Counted from the first letter of the stretch, positions 17,911 to 27,290 are shown. The stretch is DNA of 64,000 nt from Peptoniphilus phoceensis (GCF_001517665.2 NZ_LN999809.1:484501-548500), one strand, 5' to 3'. The notes: generated from the sequence alone by a model not told the origin. Numbers and translations: made by a program.

Positions 17911-17928
17911 TTAAGGCCAAAGCCTTAA
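17911..17928. promoter_or_regulatory. Perfect inverted repeat at the predicted transcription start of rny
   Basis: TTAAGGC, loop CAAA, GCCTTAA. The rny -10 ends at 17933, so transcription should start around 17926, inside this repeat; the rny mRNA would begin with a hairpin. It could also be a protein operator, or serve as a weak end for the yneA-like transcript coming from the right. Confidence 0.6.
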
Positions 17929-17932
17929 AATA

Positions 17933-17961
17933 ATTGTATATCTTTTAAAAGCATAAGTCAA
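17933..17961 (-). promoter_or_regulatory. Promoter of rny
   Basis: Minus strand: -35 TTGACT (17956-17961), exactly 17 bp, -10 TACAAT (17933-17938). It lies about 70 bases ahead of the rny start codon and downstream of the yneA-like stop. Confidence 0.78.
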
Positions 17962-17988
17962 ACTAAAAAGTGCGTATAATGGCTTAAT

Positions 17989-18285
17989 CTATTTACTTTT
18001 ATAGATAGGTATAGCTAGTTTATATCCTGGTTTTATATCATATGAGGAAATGCTATTTGCTTTTTCAATGTCCATTACAAATTTCATTTTATTCTTATAT
18101 TCGTAATTATTTGAAATACTCCAAATAGTGTCCCCACTCTTAACAGTATAAACATCATAAATTATTTCTTCTTCATTATTATTTAAATCATAATCATTTT
18201 TTACAATTAATCCAGAATTAAATATAAAAATAAATAGCAAAAATAATAATACCTTTGGTTTATTTATTACAATTTTACGTTTCAT
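17989..18285 (-). CDS. yneA: Small LysM membrane protein divergent from lexA (YneA-like division inhibitor)
   Basis: 98 residues: a basic N-terminus, one hydrophobic segment (VLLFLLFIFIFNSGLIV, about 12-28) and a LysM domain (YTVKSGDTIWSISNNY to IKPGYKLAIP). YneA of Bacillus has this same layout, is encoded divergently from lexA and is induced in the SOS response to delay division. The ATG follows GAGGTGATATT. The shared intergenic region carries several LexA-box-like sites. The LysM domain alone would not prove function; the lexA partnership makes YneA the best reading. Confidence 0.72.
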   Translation of the reverse strand: MKRKIVINKPKVLLFLLFIFIFNSGLIVKNDYDLNNNEEEIIYDVYTVKSGDTIWSISNNYEYKNKMKFVMDIEKANSISSYDIKPGYKLAIPIYKSK

Positions 18286-18319
18286 AATATCACCTCAAAA
18301 TGTTGTTTCGTTTTAGTTT

Positions 18320-18382
18320 AAACTTTTGTATCAAACATAAGTATCAAATATAAGTTCTAAACATATGTTACATCGTATGTTC
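18320..18382. repeat. Tandem LexA-box-like sites phased at 13 bp
   Basis: Twelve-base boxes of the form AAAC-N4-GTwt begin at 18320, 18333, 18346 and 18359, i.e. exactly 13 bp apart, with a fifth, weaker one at 18371: AAACTTTTGTAT, AAACATAAGTAT, AAATATAAGTTC, AAACATATGTTA, CATCGTATGTTC. The fourth has the core AACATATGTT, as in the Bacillus-type box (GAAC-N4-GTTC). They lie between the yneA-like and lexA genes. Assignment to LexA is inference from context and resemblance. Confidence 0.65.
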
Positions 18383-18412
18383 TATAATGTCAATAGTTTA
18401 GAAAAATTATTT

Positions 18413-18424
18413 AAACTATCGTTT
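18413..18424. promoter_or_regulatory. LexA-box-like operator overlapping the lexA -35
   Basis: AAAC-TATC-GTTT, symmetric half-sites separated by 4 bp, matching the GAAC-N4-GTTC class with one conservative change in each half. It overlaps the first bases of the -35 hexamer, where a bound repressor would block polymerase. Confidence 0.7.
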
Positions 18425-18451
18425 GAAATACCTGTTCAAGTATGGTATTAT
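18423..18451 (+). promoter_or_regulatory. Promoter of lexA
   Basis: -35 TTGAAA (18423-18428), exactly 17 bp, -10 TATTAT (18446-18451). A GAGGAGG ribosome-binding site and the ATG follow within 30 bases. Confidence 0.8.
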
Positions 18452-18479
18452 GATAGTATAAAAATGAGGAGGTATATCC

Positions 18480-19100
18480 ATGTATGATGAATTAAATCAA
18501 AGAGAACTTGAAATCTTATTTTTTATAAAAAGATTTATTGAGTCCAAGTCATACCCACCTACTGTTCGTGAAATATGTAGAGGTTGTAATATTAAATCAA
18601 CTTCCACTGTTTACTATGCACTTGAAAAATTAGAATCAACTAACTATATTAGAAAGGATGCATCTAAAACCAGAGCTATTGAAATTGTTCCTCAAGATGA
18701 TGACATTTTAATGCTTAAAAAGAAAACTGTTGATGTTCCTGTACTTGGTAAAGTAACTGCTGGCTCCCCTATTCTTGCTGTTCAAAATATAGAAGACACT
18801 ATGCCATTACCTATTGAATATGTTTCAAATAAAGAACTTTTTATTTTAAAGGTTTCTGGAGAAAGTATGATTAATGCAGGAATTTTTGATGGAGATTATG
18901 TAATAATTGAAAAGACAAATTCCGCTAGAAATGGAGAAAAAGTTTTAGCACTAATAGAAGATGAAGCAACTATAAAAACTTTTTATAAAGAAGAAAATAG
19001 ATATAGATTGCAACCAGAAAATGATTCTATGGAACCTTTTTACTTTGACAAAGTCGAAATATTAGGAAAAATTGTTGGACTTTACAGAAAAATTAACTAA
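18480..19100 (+). CDS. lexA: LexA repressor
   Basis: SOS repressor, 206 residues. The N-terminal winged helix-turn-helix (residues 1-65, PPTVREICRGCNIKSTSTVYYALEKLE) is followed by the S24 self-cleavage domain: scissile Ala94-Gly95 in KVTAGSP, nucleophile Ser129 in SGESM and general base Lys166 in EATIKTF. All catalytic parts are intact, so RecA-stimulated autocleavage is expected; recA is in the same window. The ATG follows GGAGG by 7 bases. The single-gene unit ends in a strong terminator. Confidence 0.98.
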   Translation: MYDELNQRELEILFFIKRFIESKSYPPTVREICRGCNIKSTSTVYYALEKLESTNYIRKDASKTRAIEIVPQDDDILMLKKKTVDVPVLGKVTAGSPILAVQNIEDTMPLPIEYVSNKELFILKVSGESMINAGIFDGDYVIIEKTNSARNGEKVLALIEDEATIKTFYKEENRYRLQPENDSMEPFYFDKVEILGKIVGLYRKIN

Positions 19101-19103
19101 AAT

Positions 19104-19140
19104 AAAAACCTTACTGCTTTTAAAAAACAGTAAGGTTTTT
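19104..19140. terminator. Bidirectional terminator downstream of lexA
   Basis: AAAAACCTTACTG (19104-19116) pairs with CAGTAAGGTTTTT (19128-19140), with an 11-nt loop. A and T tracts on both sides serve lexA and the convergent PLP-enzyme operon ending at 19199. Confidence 0.88.
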
Positions 19141-19198
19141 CTAAAATTAAATATTAAAAGATTTAATTTTTTGAGAAGCATAAAGGCATCTCTATTTT

Positions 19199-20494
19199 TT
19201 AATTATCTTTTATTGTAATTAAATTTTCTTTGTCAAGTGCATTTAATAAATGTATTAATGCAAACTTAATGTGATAATAAGACAATCCTCCTTGGAAATA
19301 AACATAATATGGATCTCTCATAGGTCCGTCAGCTGAAAGTTCTATTGAAGAACCTTCTATAAAGTCCCCTGCTGCCATTATTACTTTATCATCATAACCT
19401 GGCATATCCCAAGCTATTGGAGTGAATTCAGAGTCTACTGGAGATGAAAATTGAATATATTTACAAAAAATCTCAAGAATCTCTGGCTTTTTTAATTCAA
19501 TTGCAGTAACAATATCACTTCTAGGGTCAGAGCTTGCCGGTATTGTTTTAAATCCAAGTTCTTCAAAACTTTTAGAAAAAAGAGTAGCCCCTTTTATAGC
19601 ATCTTCAACAATTTTTGGAGACATAAAAAGTCCCTGAAGAATTTGTCTTGTCATCCCAAAAGTTAAGCCACAATCTTTACCAATACCTGGAGCTGTAAGA
19701 ATATTTGCTGCTCTTTCAACAAGTTCTTCTTTTCCAGCTACATATCCTCCTGTATAACAAAGACCACCACCAGGATTTTTAATAAGGGATCCTGCCATTA
19801 TATCGATACCAATTTCACTTGGTTCTAAAATTTCTGTAAATTCGCCATAGCAATTATCAACAAAGATTTTTATATTTTTATTTATTTTTTTTACTTCATC
19901 TATTGCTTCTTTAAGTTCAGATATTGTAAAAGCTCTTCTATTAGAATAACCTGTTGATCTCTGCATTATAACAAGACTTGTGTTCTCTCTTATATAATTC
20001 TTTATATTTTTTACATCTATTTTATTGTCTATTAAAGGAATTTCTGAATATTCATAGCCGCTATTGATTAATGAATCTTCACTATTTCCCCTAATTCCTA
20101 TAACCTTTTGCAAGGTATCGTAAGGTGTTGATGTTACAGATAAAAAATGATCTCCTGGCTTTAACACAGCCTTAATAGCAAGTGTAATAGCATGAGTTCC
20201 TGATACTATATTAGATCTAACTAAACTATCTTCTGTTTTAAAAATCTTAGTATATATGCTTTCTACCTTATCTCTACCAATATCACCATATCCATATCCT
20301 GTTGTCCAATTAAAGTCTGTTGCTTTGAGTCCTTCTTCTTGCATTGCTTTTAAAATTTTAACCTGATTATACTGTGCAATATCACTAACTTTTTGAAATT
20401 TATCTTGTAACTTACTTTCTATATTATTTACAAATTTAATTATTCTTGAATCTATGTCATACTCTTCTTCAAATAATTTATCGTATATTGTCAT
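19199..20494 (-). CDS. ynbB: PLP-dependent methionine gamma-lyase-like protein (YnbB / aluminium-resistance family)
   Basis: About 431 residues of the fold-type I PLP enzyme family that includes Bacillus YnbB. The GTHAITLAIKAVLKPGDHF cofactor-phosphate loop, VDNCYGEF aspartate segment and GSLIKNPGGGLCYTGGYVAG lysine region are recognisable. The reaction is not established for this subfamily. It lies downstream of miaA and mutSL, as in other Firmicutes where ynbB follows the mutSL/miaA/hfq block. The start chosen is ATG at 20494, six bases after TAGGAG; an in-frame ATG at 20515 overlaps miaA and lacks a site. Confidence 0.85.
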   Translation of the reverse strand: MTIYDKLFEEEYDIDSRIIKFVNNIESKLQDKFQKVSDIAQYNQVKILKAMQEEGLKATDFNWTTGYGYGDIGRDKVESIYTKIFKTEDSLVRSNIVSGTHAITLAIKAVLKPGDHFLSVTSTPYDTLQKVIGIRGNSEDSLINSGYEYSEIPLIDNKIDVKNIKNYIRENTSLVIMQRSTGYSNRRAFTISELKEAIDEVKKINKNIKIFVDNCYGEFTEILEPSEIGIDIMAGSLIKNPGGGLCYTGGYVAGKEELVERAANILTAPGIGKDCGLTFGMTRQILQGLFMSPKIVEDAIKGATLFSKSFEELGFKTIPASSDPRSDIVTAIELKKPEILEIFCKYIQFSSPVDSEFTPIAWDMPGYDDKVIMAAGDFIEGSSIELSADGPMRDPYYVYFQGGLSYYHIKFALIHLLNALDKENLITIKDN

Positions 20495-20507
20495 CTTTTC
20501 TCCTAAA

Positions 20508-21419
20508 CTATTCATATAACTTACAATTAATATAATTCTCTATATCTTCTAGCAAATTATCTGATTCCCTGTCAAACCATTTTATCCTATCATCTCTTCT
20601 AAACCATGTTAATTGTCTTTTTGCATAATGTCTTGAATTTTTCTTAATTAAGTCAACCATTTCATAATAATCAATTTCATTATCTAAATATGAAATAACT
20701 TCTTTATAACCTATAGCTTTAAGAGATTGGGAGTTTTTATCTATTCCTTCCTTTAATAGACCTTGAACTTCTTCAACAAGACCTAGATTTATCATTTTTT
20801 CGACACGACTATTTATCTTGTCATAAAGTCTTTTTCTATCCATATTTAACCCAATATAGACTAAGTTATAATCCTTATTCTCTTCTCTAAATTTATTTCC
20901 TTTTATATTACCATCTTTTAAGATTTCAAGGGCTCTAATTATTCTTTGACCATTATTTTTATGAATTTTTTTTGCCATATCACTATTAAGAGCAAATAAT
21001 TTATTATATAGAACTTCACTTCCTTCGTTTTCTAATATTTTATTTAATTCATTTCTATATTGATAATCTGCTTCTGTTTCAGTGAAGTCAAGATTATAAA
21101 CAAGAGAATTGATGTATAGTCCTGTCCCGCCTACGACAAAGGGCACCCTTCCTCTTTTGTTTATGTCGCTAATAATAGCCTTTGACATATTTTTAAATTC
21201 TGCTACAGAAAAAGTTTCATTTGCTTCTACAATATCAATCATATGGTGAGGAATAGTAGTTTTACTAAGGTCTATCTTAGCAGTTCCAATATCTAATTTT
21301 TTATATATTTGCATAGAGTCACTGGAAATAATCTCCCCTTTATATTTTTTTGCAAGTTCTAAAGAAAGCTCAGTTTTTCCTATTCCAGTTGGTCCCGTTA
21401 TTATTACTAATTTTTCCAT
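20508..21419 (-). CDS. miaA: tRNA dimethylallyltransferase
   Basis: Transfers the isopentenyl group to N6 of A37 in tRNAs reading UNN codons. The 303 residues open with the P-loop GPTGIGKTELS, then SSDSMQIYKKLDIGTAK, PHHMID, GGTGLYI and, near the end, the KKNSRHYAKRQLTWFR motif that binds the anticodon stem. It abuts mutL directly (stop of mutL at 21420, start at 21419). MiaB, which methylthiolates the MiaA product, is the first gene of this same operon, so both steps of ms2i6A formation are co-encoded. Confidence 0.97.
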   Translation of the reverse strand: MEKLVIITGPTGIGKTELSLELAKKYKGEIISSDSMQIYKKLDIGTAKIDLSKTTIPHHMIDIVEANETFSVAEFKNMSKAIISDINKRGRVPFVVGGTGLYINSLVYNLDFTETEADYQYRNELNKILENEGSEVLYNKLFALNSDMAKKIHKNNGQRIIRALEILKDGNIKGNKFREENKDYNLVYIGLNMDRKRLYDKINSRVEKMINLGLVEEVQGLLKEGIDKNSQSLKAIGYKEVISYLDNEIDYYEMVDLIKKNSRHYAKRQLTWFRRDDRIKWFDRESDNLLEDIENYINCKLYE

Positions 21420-23294
21420 TTATTCCCTCAAAAATAATTTTGATATCGTATGTTTAGAAACTTCAACAATTGTAGGTCTACCATGAGGACAAGTATAAGG
21501 ATTTTCACAATTTTTAAGATCTCTTATAAGTGATTCAATCTCTATATTTGAAAGATCGTCTCCTGCTTTTACAGAAGCTTTACAAGCTTTTCTCATAATC
21601 TTATATAAATCCGCCTCATAATTTGATGAAATTTCTCTATCTAAAGAATCAATTATATCTCTAATAAAATTTACATATGTTGGCATTCCAAAAATCATTG
21701 GAACTTCTCTTAATACAATTGATTGATCACCAAAATCATCAATTTTAAATCCAAGTTTTATGAATAAATCTATATAATTTATTATCTTATCGTACTCTAT
21801 TTGATTTAACTCAATAATCTCGGGCTTAATTAAAATTTGTGAAGAAATTTCACTAGTTAAATACATTCTTCGAAATTTCTCATAATTAACTCTTTCATGA
21901 GCAGCGTGTTGATCAACTATAAAAGTTTTTCCATCTCTTTGATTTTCAAGTATAATATAAGTTTTAAAAAGCACACCGACAATCCTAGTATTTAGAAGAT
22001 CTTCATCTATATGACTGACTTCTTTATTAAATAAAAAGTTTTTTTCTTCATGAAAAGTTTTGTCTTTATCTTTAGTCTTTTTATCTTCACTATATAAAAT
22101 CGAATCCTCTTTAAGAGAGTCAGAATATAGATTATCGTCTACATTAAATTCATTTTCAAGTTCCCAAATACTTTTTACTTCATTATTACTTTTAATTTGA
22201 TTATTTTCATTGGAGTTACTTACTTTTTCTTCGCTATCCTCTTCATCAAATATATCAAAGATATTTATATTTTCTTCTTTTTCTTCTATTTCAATTTCTC
22301 TAATGGATCTATTAGGAAAAATTACTTCTTCGACTACTTCTGACAATAATGAAGTCAAAATATTTTCATTAGAGATTTTTATTTCATTTTTCTTTGGATG
22401 AATATTAACATCAATTAACTTGGGATCAATATCGATATAGAGTACAAATACTGGATATCTATTAAGTGGAATTAAAGAGGAATAATTTTTTTCTACAGCT
22501 CTAGAAATATTAATATCTCTAATAAATCTTCCGTTAACAAATATATATTGACTATCTCTATTGGATCTAAAAAGTTTGTTATTAGAGAAGAAACCTCTGA
22601 TTTTATAATTTTCAGATTCAAAATATCCTTCATTTAAAGAAGAAGCTATCTCAGAACCCAAAATTGAAAATATTCTATTTATAGGATTTTTATCACTACC
22701 TGTATTTAATATGGTTTTTCCATCTCTTATAAGTGTAAATTTGATGTTATTATTGCTAAGTGCAATTTTTTGTACAATATCTATTATATTACTTATTTCA
22801 GTAGAATCTTTTCTCAAAAATTTTTTTCTTACTGGAGTATTATAAAAAACATCATTAATTATAAAGCTAGTTCCTTTAGGCATGCCTATCTTATTCTTTT
22901 TTATAATTTTTCCATTTTCAATTAATAAAGAATTGCCAGCAAGATCTTCTTCTGTTTTTGTCATCAATTTTATTTTTGATATATTTGCAATACTAGCAAG
23001 TGCTTCTCCTCGAAATCCTAGAGTTCTTATTTTCTCTAGATCTTCTATAAATTCAAGTTTAGATGTAGAATGGCGAAGAAAGGCAATCTCCAAATCATCT
23101 TCAGAAATACCAGAACCATTGTCAGTAATCTTAATGTAATTTGTACTTTCTCCTCTCAATTCTATTAAAATATCATCTGATCCAGCATCAATAGAATTTT
23201 CTACTAATTCTTTAACTATTGAAGCAGGATTTTCAATTATTTCTCCAGCTGCTATTTTTGAAATTGTTGATTCATCTAAAAGTCTAATCATCAT
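21420..23294 (-). CDS. mutL: DNA mismatch repair endonuclease MutL
   Basis: 624 residues with the GHKL ATPase domain (VKELVENSIDAG, DNGSGI, LGFRGEALASI), a central linker rich in Asn/Glu/Ser (about 345-430), and a C-terminal domain with the endonuclease motif DQHAAHERVNYE and the zinc-site CPHGRPT. It is therefore the nicking type of MutL, expected in bacteria lacking MutH. The ATG overlaps the TGA of mutS (ATGA); a second ATG follows immediately and is better spaced from AAGGAG. Translational coupling with mutS is likely. Confidence 0.97.
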   Translation of the reverse strand: MMIRLLDESTISKIAAGEIIENPASIVKELVENSIDAGSDDILIELRGESTNYIKITDNGSGISEDDLEIAFLRHSTSKLEFIEDLEKIRTLGFRGEALASIANISKIKLMTKTEEDLAGNSLLIENGKIIKKNKIGMPKGTSFIINDVFYNTPVRKKFLRKDSTEISNIIDIVQKIALSNNNIKFTLIRDGKTILNTGSDKNPINRIFSILGSEIASSLNEGYFESENYKIRGFFSNNKLFRSNRDSQYIFVNGRFIRDINISRAVEKNYSSLIPLNRYPVFVLYIDIDPKLIDVNIHPKKNEIKISNENILTSLLSEVVEEVIFPNRSIREIEIEEKEENINIFDIFDEEDSEEKVSNSNENNQIKSNNEVKSIWELENEFNVDDNLYSDSLKEDSILYSEDKKTKDKDKTFHEEKNFLFNKEVSHIDEDLLNTRIVGVLFKTYIILENQRDGKTFIVDQHAAHERVNYEKFRRMYLTSEISSQILIKPEIIELNQIEYDKIINYIDLFIKLGFKIDDFGDQSIVLREVPMIFGMPTYVNFIRDIIDSLDREISSNYEADLYKIMRKACKASVKAGDDLSNIEIESLIRDLKNCENPYTCPHGRPTIVEVSKHTISKLFLRE

Positions 23295-25909
23295 AACTCC
23301 TTAGATCGTTTTACTATTTCATCTAATATATTAAAGGCTTGCATAGGATTTATTTCAAGAATATTAATTTCTTTTAATTTATTAATAAAGTTCATTATTT
23401 CAGGATTTTCATGTTCATCTTTAACAAATTCTTTGTTTAGATCTATACTAATGCCTTCATTTTCCTTTTCTATTACCGCCAGAACTTCCTTTGCTCTATC
23501 TATTATTTTATTATCTATACCGGCTAATTTTGCAACATCAATTCCATAAGAATTATTAGTAAAACCTTGAATTATCTTTCTCAAAAAAATAATATCGTCA
23601 TCTTGTCTATCAACTGCTATTGTTAAATTTTCAATTGAATCATATTTTTCCTCAAGATGAACTAATTCGTGATAATGTGTTGCAAAAAGCGTTTTAGCTT
23701 TTATATTTTCTGCAATATATTCAATTATTGCATTTGCAATAGCAAGCCCGTCGAAAGTACTAGTCCCTCTTCCAACTTCATCAAGAATCAAAAGCGAGTT
23801 TGAACTTGCATTTTCAATAATATCTGCAACTTCTTGCATTTCAACCATGAAAGTTGACTGTCCCTTTGCTAAATTGTCGCTTGCACCAATTCTAGTGAAA
23901 ATTCTATCCACTAGAGAAATATTACATGAATCACAAGGAACAAAAGAACCTATATGTGCCATAATTGTTATTAAGGCAACTTGTCTCATATAAGTGGACT
24001 TACCAGCCATATTAGGTCCAGTAATTATATGAATCATATTATTTTTTGTATCAATAAAAGTATCATTAGGTACAAAAAAATCATCTTTCATATATGATTC
24101 GACAATAGGATGCCTTCCTTCCTTTATTTCTATAAAACCATCATTATTAAATTTAGGTCTGGTATAATTATTTAAATTCGAAACTTTTGCAAGAGATAAA
24201 ATGGAATCCAGATCAGATAATTTATCAGCCAATATTTGAATTCTATAAATTTCTTTTCCAATAAAATCCTTTAGTTTGTTATAGATTTCAGCTTGAAGGT
24301 TAAGAGCCCTTTCTTTAGACCCAAGTAACTTTCCTTCCATTTCTTTTAATTTCACAGAAAAAAATCTTTCTGAACCTACTAAAGTTTGCTTTCTTATATA
24401 ATCCTCTGGAACCTGATCTAAGAAAGATTTTGTAACTTCAATAAAATAACCTAGAATTTTGTTATGCTTAACCTTTAATTTTTTTATACCTGTACGCTTT
24501 CTTTCTCTTTCTTCAAAATCAAGAAGCCAATTCTTACCTTCAATTGATATTCTAAATAATTCATCTAAATCCTTAGAATATTCTTCTTTTATTATTCTAT
24601 TTTCTTCAATAATTACAGGTGGATTATCTATTAAGACATTATCTATCTCAGAAGAAATATCGTCTAAATCTATGAAATCTTTTGACAATAAATTTAAATA
24701 AAAATTATCTTGTGATTCTAAAATTTTCTTTACTTTCTTAGAATTTTCAATTGTTGATTTAAGAGAAACTAATTCTCGTGGATTTATAGTTCCATTTGAT
24801 ATCTTAACAACAAGTCTTTCAATATCATAAACTTCTTTTAAAATATTTTCTAATTTATCTAAAAGCAATAAATCTTTTGTAAAAGACTCTATTAGATTTA
24901 GTCTTCTTTCAATTTTTTCCAAATTTATTAGAGGACTCTCAACCCATTTTTTTAATTTTCTTGATCCCATAGATGTACTACATTTATCTAAAACATCTAA
25001 TAGTGAGCCTTTTTTTGTAAATGTATTTAAACCTTTTACTATTTCTAATGTCCTTTTAGAACTTTCATCTAAAAATAAAAAATCAAAATTATTATAATAT
25101 GAAATATTATTTATATGTTTTAAATTTATTTTTTGAGTGATTACTAGATATTGTAATAACTTTTTTAATGAAATATAATCATTAATATTATTTTTGTCTA
25201 AAAAGTTTTTTAAATTATCTTTAAAGGTATCACTAAAATAATCTCCAAAATCTTTTATTAAATTACTTTTTTTTAAATTTTCTGATATATAAGCATTTAA
25301 AAAAGCATTGTCTTTTTTTAGACTCTTTTTGAATTTTTCAATTTCTTCTTCGTTTATTAAGATTTCATTAGGACTTATTCTGTCAACTTGATCCCTTAAA
25401 AAATGATAAAGTTCAGCTTTTGATAGAAAAGTTTTTTCTATAAAATATATTTCTCCAGTTGAATAATCTGAATAAGTGAGATTTATATAATAAGCTTGTA
25501 TAAAAATTGAAAGAAGATAATTATTTAAATCACTTTTTAGATATTCTGTGTCTGTAAAAGTTCCAGGAGTAATAATTTGTGTTACTTCTCTCTTTACTAT
25601 TCCCTTTGCAAGCTTTGGATCTTCAACTTGATCACAAATGGCAACTTTATAACCCTTATCAATTAATTTAGATATATATGACGAAGCAACATGGTATGGA
25701 ACACCACACATAGGTGCTTTTTCTTCTAAACCAGCATCTCTTTTAGTTAGAGTAATTTCAAGTTCCCTAGATGCTAATAGAGCATCATCAAAAAACATTT
25801 CATAAAAATCTCCAAGTCTAAAAAATAAAATAGAGTCTGGATTTTCATCCTTAACAGCAAGATATTGCTGCATCATTGGTGTTAATTTTTCACGATTCAA
25901 CTTTCTCAC
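23291..25909 (-). CDS. mutS: DNA mismatch repair protein MutS
   Basis: 872 residues, normal length. The mismatch-reading FFRLGDFYEMFFDDA at about 29-43 holds the Phe-x-Glu motif. The ATPase has P-loop GPNMAGKSTYMRQ and LLILDEVGRGTSTFDGLAIA, and the C-terminal helix-turn-helix end is intact. The first possible start is GTG at 25909, which overlaps miaB by 20 bases; TTG at 25900 is better spaced from GGGTGA and may be the real start. It is the second gene of the miaB-mutS-mutL-miaA-ynbB operon. Confidence 0.97.
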   Translation of the reverse strand: MRKLNREKLTPMMQQYLAVKDENPDSILFFRLGDFYEMFFDDALLASRELEITLTKRDAGLEEKAPMCGVPYHVASSYISKLIDKGYKVAICDQVEDPKLAKGIVKREVTQIITPGTFTDTEYLKSDLNNYLLSIFIQAYYINLTYSDYSTGEIYFIEKTFLSKAELYHFLRDQVDRISPNEILINEEEIEKFKKSLKKDNAFLNAYISENLKKSNLIKDFGDYFSDTFKDNLKNFLDKNNINDYISLKKLLQYLVITQKINLKHINNISYYNNFDFLFLDESSKRTLEIVKGLNTFTKKGSLLDVLDKCSTSMGSRKLKKWVESPLINLEKIERRLNLIESFTKDLLLLDKLENILKEVYDIERLVVKISNGTINPRELVSLKSTIENSKKVKKILESQDNFYLNLLSKDFIDLDDISSEIDNVLIDNPPVIIEENRIIKEEYSKDLDELFRISIEGKNWLLDFEERERKRTGIKKLKVKHNKILGYFIEVTKSFLDQVPEDYIRKQTLVGSERFFSVKLKEMEGKLLGSKERALNLQAEIYNKLKDFIGKEIYRIQILADKLSDLDSILSLAKVSNLNNYTRPKFNNDGFIEIKEGRHPIVESYMKDDFFVPNDTFIDTKNNMIHIITGPNMAGKSTYMRQVALITIMAHIGSFVPCDSCNISLVDRIFTRIGASDNLAKGQSTFMVEMQEVADIIENASSNSLLILDEVGRGTSTFDGLAIANAIIEYIAENIKAKTLFATHYHELVHLEEKYDSIENLTIAVDRQDDDIIFLRKIIQGFTNNSYGIDVAKLAGIDNKIIDRAKEVLAVIEKENEGISIDLNKEFVKDEHENPEIMNFINKLKEINILEINPMQAFNILDEIVKRSKEL

Positions 25910-27290
25910 CCACTAGAGAAAAACTATTTGCATCTTTAATTTTAACTTTAACTATTTTACCAACGTCACTTTTGTCACCCTTGAAGTTAACAAGTTTAAA
26001 TTCATTAGTTCTACCACTAACATTACTTTCATTCTTTCTTGAAATATCTTCTACTAAGACATCTACATTCCTACCAATAAAAGCTTTATTTTTCTTTTCT
26101 TGTATAGGGTACAAAACATCAAGAAGCCTTTCAAACCTATCATGTTTAATTTTGTCAGGAACTTGATCTTTTCTATTTGCTGCAGGAGTATTCTCTCTAA
26201 CAGAATATATAAAGGTAAAAGATGTATCGTATTCAACTCTTTTTGCTAAGTCTAAGGTGTCAAGAAAATCTTCTTCACTTTCTCCAGGAAAACCTACCAT
26301 TATATCTGTTGATAAGGCAATATTTGGATTAACACTTTTTACCTTATCAATTTTTCTAAGATAATCTTCTTTACTATATTTTCTATTCATCATTTTTAAA
26401 ACCCTTGATGATCCTGCTTGAACAGGAAGATGTAAGAAGTTGCAAAGCTTATCAAGATTTTTAAACGAATAAATTAGCTCATCAGATATATCTTTAGGGT
26501 GAGATGTCATAAACCTAATTCTCTCAATGCCATCAATTGCATTAACTTCTTCTAAAAGATTAGCAAATGTAAATTTATCATCAAATGTCTTGCCATAAGA
26601 ATTTACATTTTGACCTAATAGAGTAACTTCCTTAGTTCCATTTTTAGCGAGTTCTTCAATTTCCTTTATAATTTCACCAGGTCTTCTACTAGTTTCTCTT
26701 CCCCTAGTGTAAGGTACAATACAATACGAGCAGAAATTATTGCATCCATACATAATGTTTACATAAGACTTAAATTTATAAAGTCTGTTAGCTCCAAGGC
26801 TATCATCAATACTCAAAGCATTTTCTTCGATATCAATAGCAAGTTTTTTTCCATCGTAGGATAAACTTAAAAGTTCTGGTAGCTTCCAAATGTTATTTGT
26901 TCCAAAAATTATATCTACATTTGGAAATTTTTCAATAACATAATTTCTTGACTCTTCCCTTTGCATCATACATCCACAAACAGCTATTTTTATATTTCTT
27001 TTTTTATTTTTTAAATTTTTTAAATTTCCAAGTTGACCATAAACTTTATCCTCTGCTGAGTGTCTTACAGAGCAAGTATTTAAAATAATTAGATCTGCAT
27101 CATCAATCTCATTGACAAAAGAATATCCCATTTTTTCTAGCAGCCATGTTATTTTCTCAGAATCATGCTCGTTCATTTGACAGCCATGCGTTATTATAAG
27201 CGCTTTTTTATCATCAACATTTTCTTTTATACTTCTAATATATTCATTTACATTATTATTAATATCATTAATTAGTTCTTTATTTTCCAT
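25890..27290 (-). CDS. miaB: tRNA-2-methylthio-N6-dimethylallyladenosine synthase
   Basis: Radical-SAM methylthiotransferase converting i6A37 to ms2i6A37. The 466 residues have the UPF0004 domain with cysteines in THGCQMNEHDSE, NTCSVR and CGCM, the radical-SAM motif YGCNNFCSYCIVPYTRGRE and a C-terminal TRAM domain. The TRGRE and NEHDSE wording marks MiaB rather than RimO. It leads the five-gene operon with miaA and has its own promoter at 27316-27345. Confidence 0.97.
   Translation of the reverse strand: MENKELINDINNNVNEYIRSIKENVDDKKALIITHGCQMNEHDSEKITWLLEKMGYSFVNEIDDADLIILNTCSVRHSAEDKVYGQLGNLKNLKNKKRNIKIAVCGCMMQREESRNYVIEKFPNVDIIFGTNNIWKLPELLSLSYDGKKLAIDIEENALSIDDSLGANRLYKFKSYVNIMYGCNNFCSYCIVPYTRGRETSRRPGEIIKEIEELAKNGTKEVTLLGQNVNSYGKTFDDKFTFANLLEEVNAIDGIERIRFMTSHPKDISDELIYSFKNLDKLCNFLHLPVQAGSSRVLKMMNRKYSKEDYLRKIDKVKSVNPNIALSTDIMVGFPGESEEDFLDTLDLAKRVEYDTSFTFIYSVRENTPAANRKDQVPDKIKHDRFERLLDVLYPIQEKKNKAFIGRNVDVLVEDISRKNESNVSGRTNEFKLVNFKGDKSDVGKIVKVKIKDANSFSLVGEKVES

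Noticed and set aside
17911-17928. Inverted repeat as the terminator of the yneA-like gene
   Set aside because: No T run follows on the minus strand and the rny promoter sits between it and that gene; placement at the rny start site fits better.
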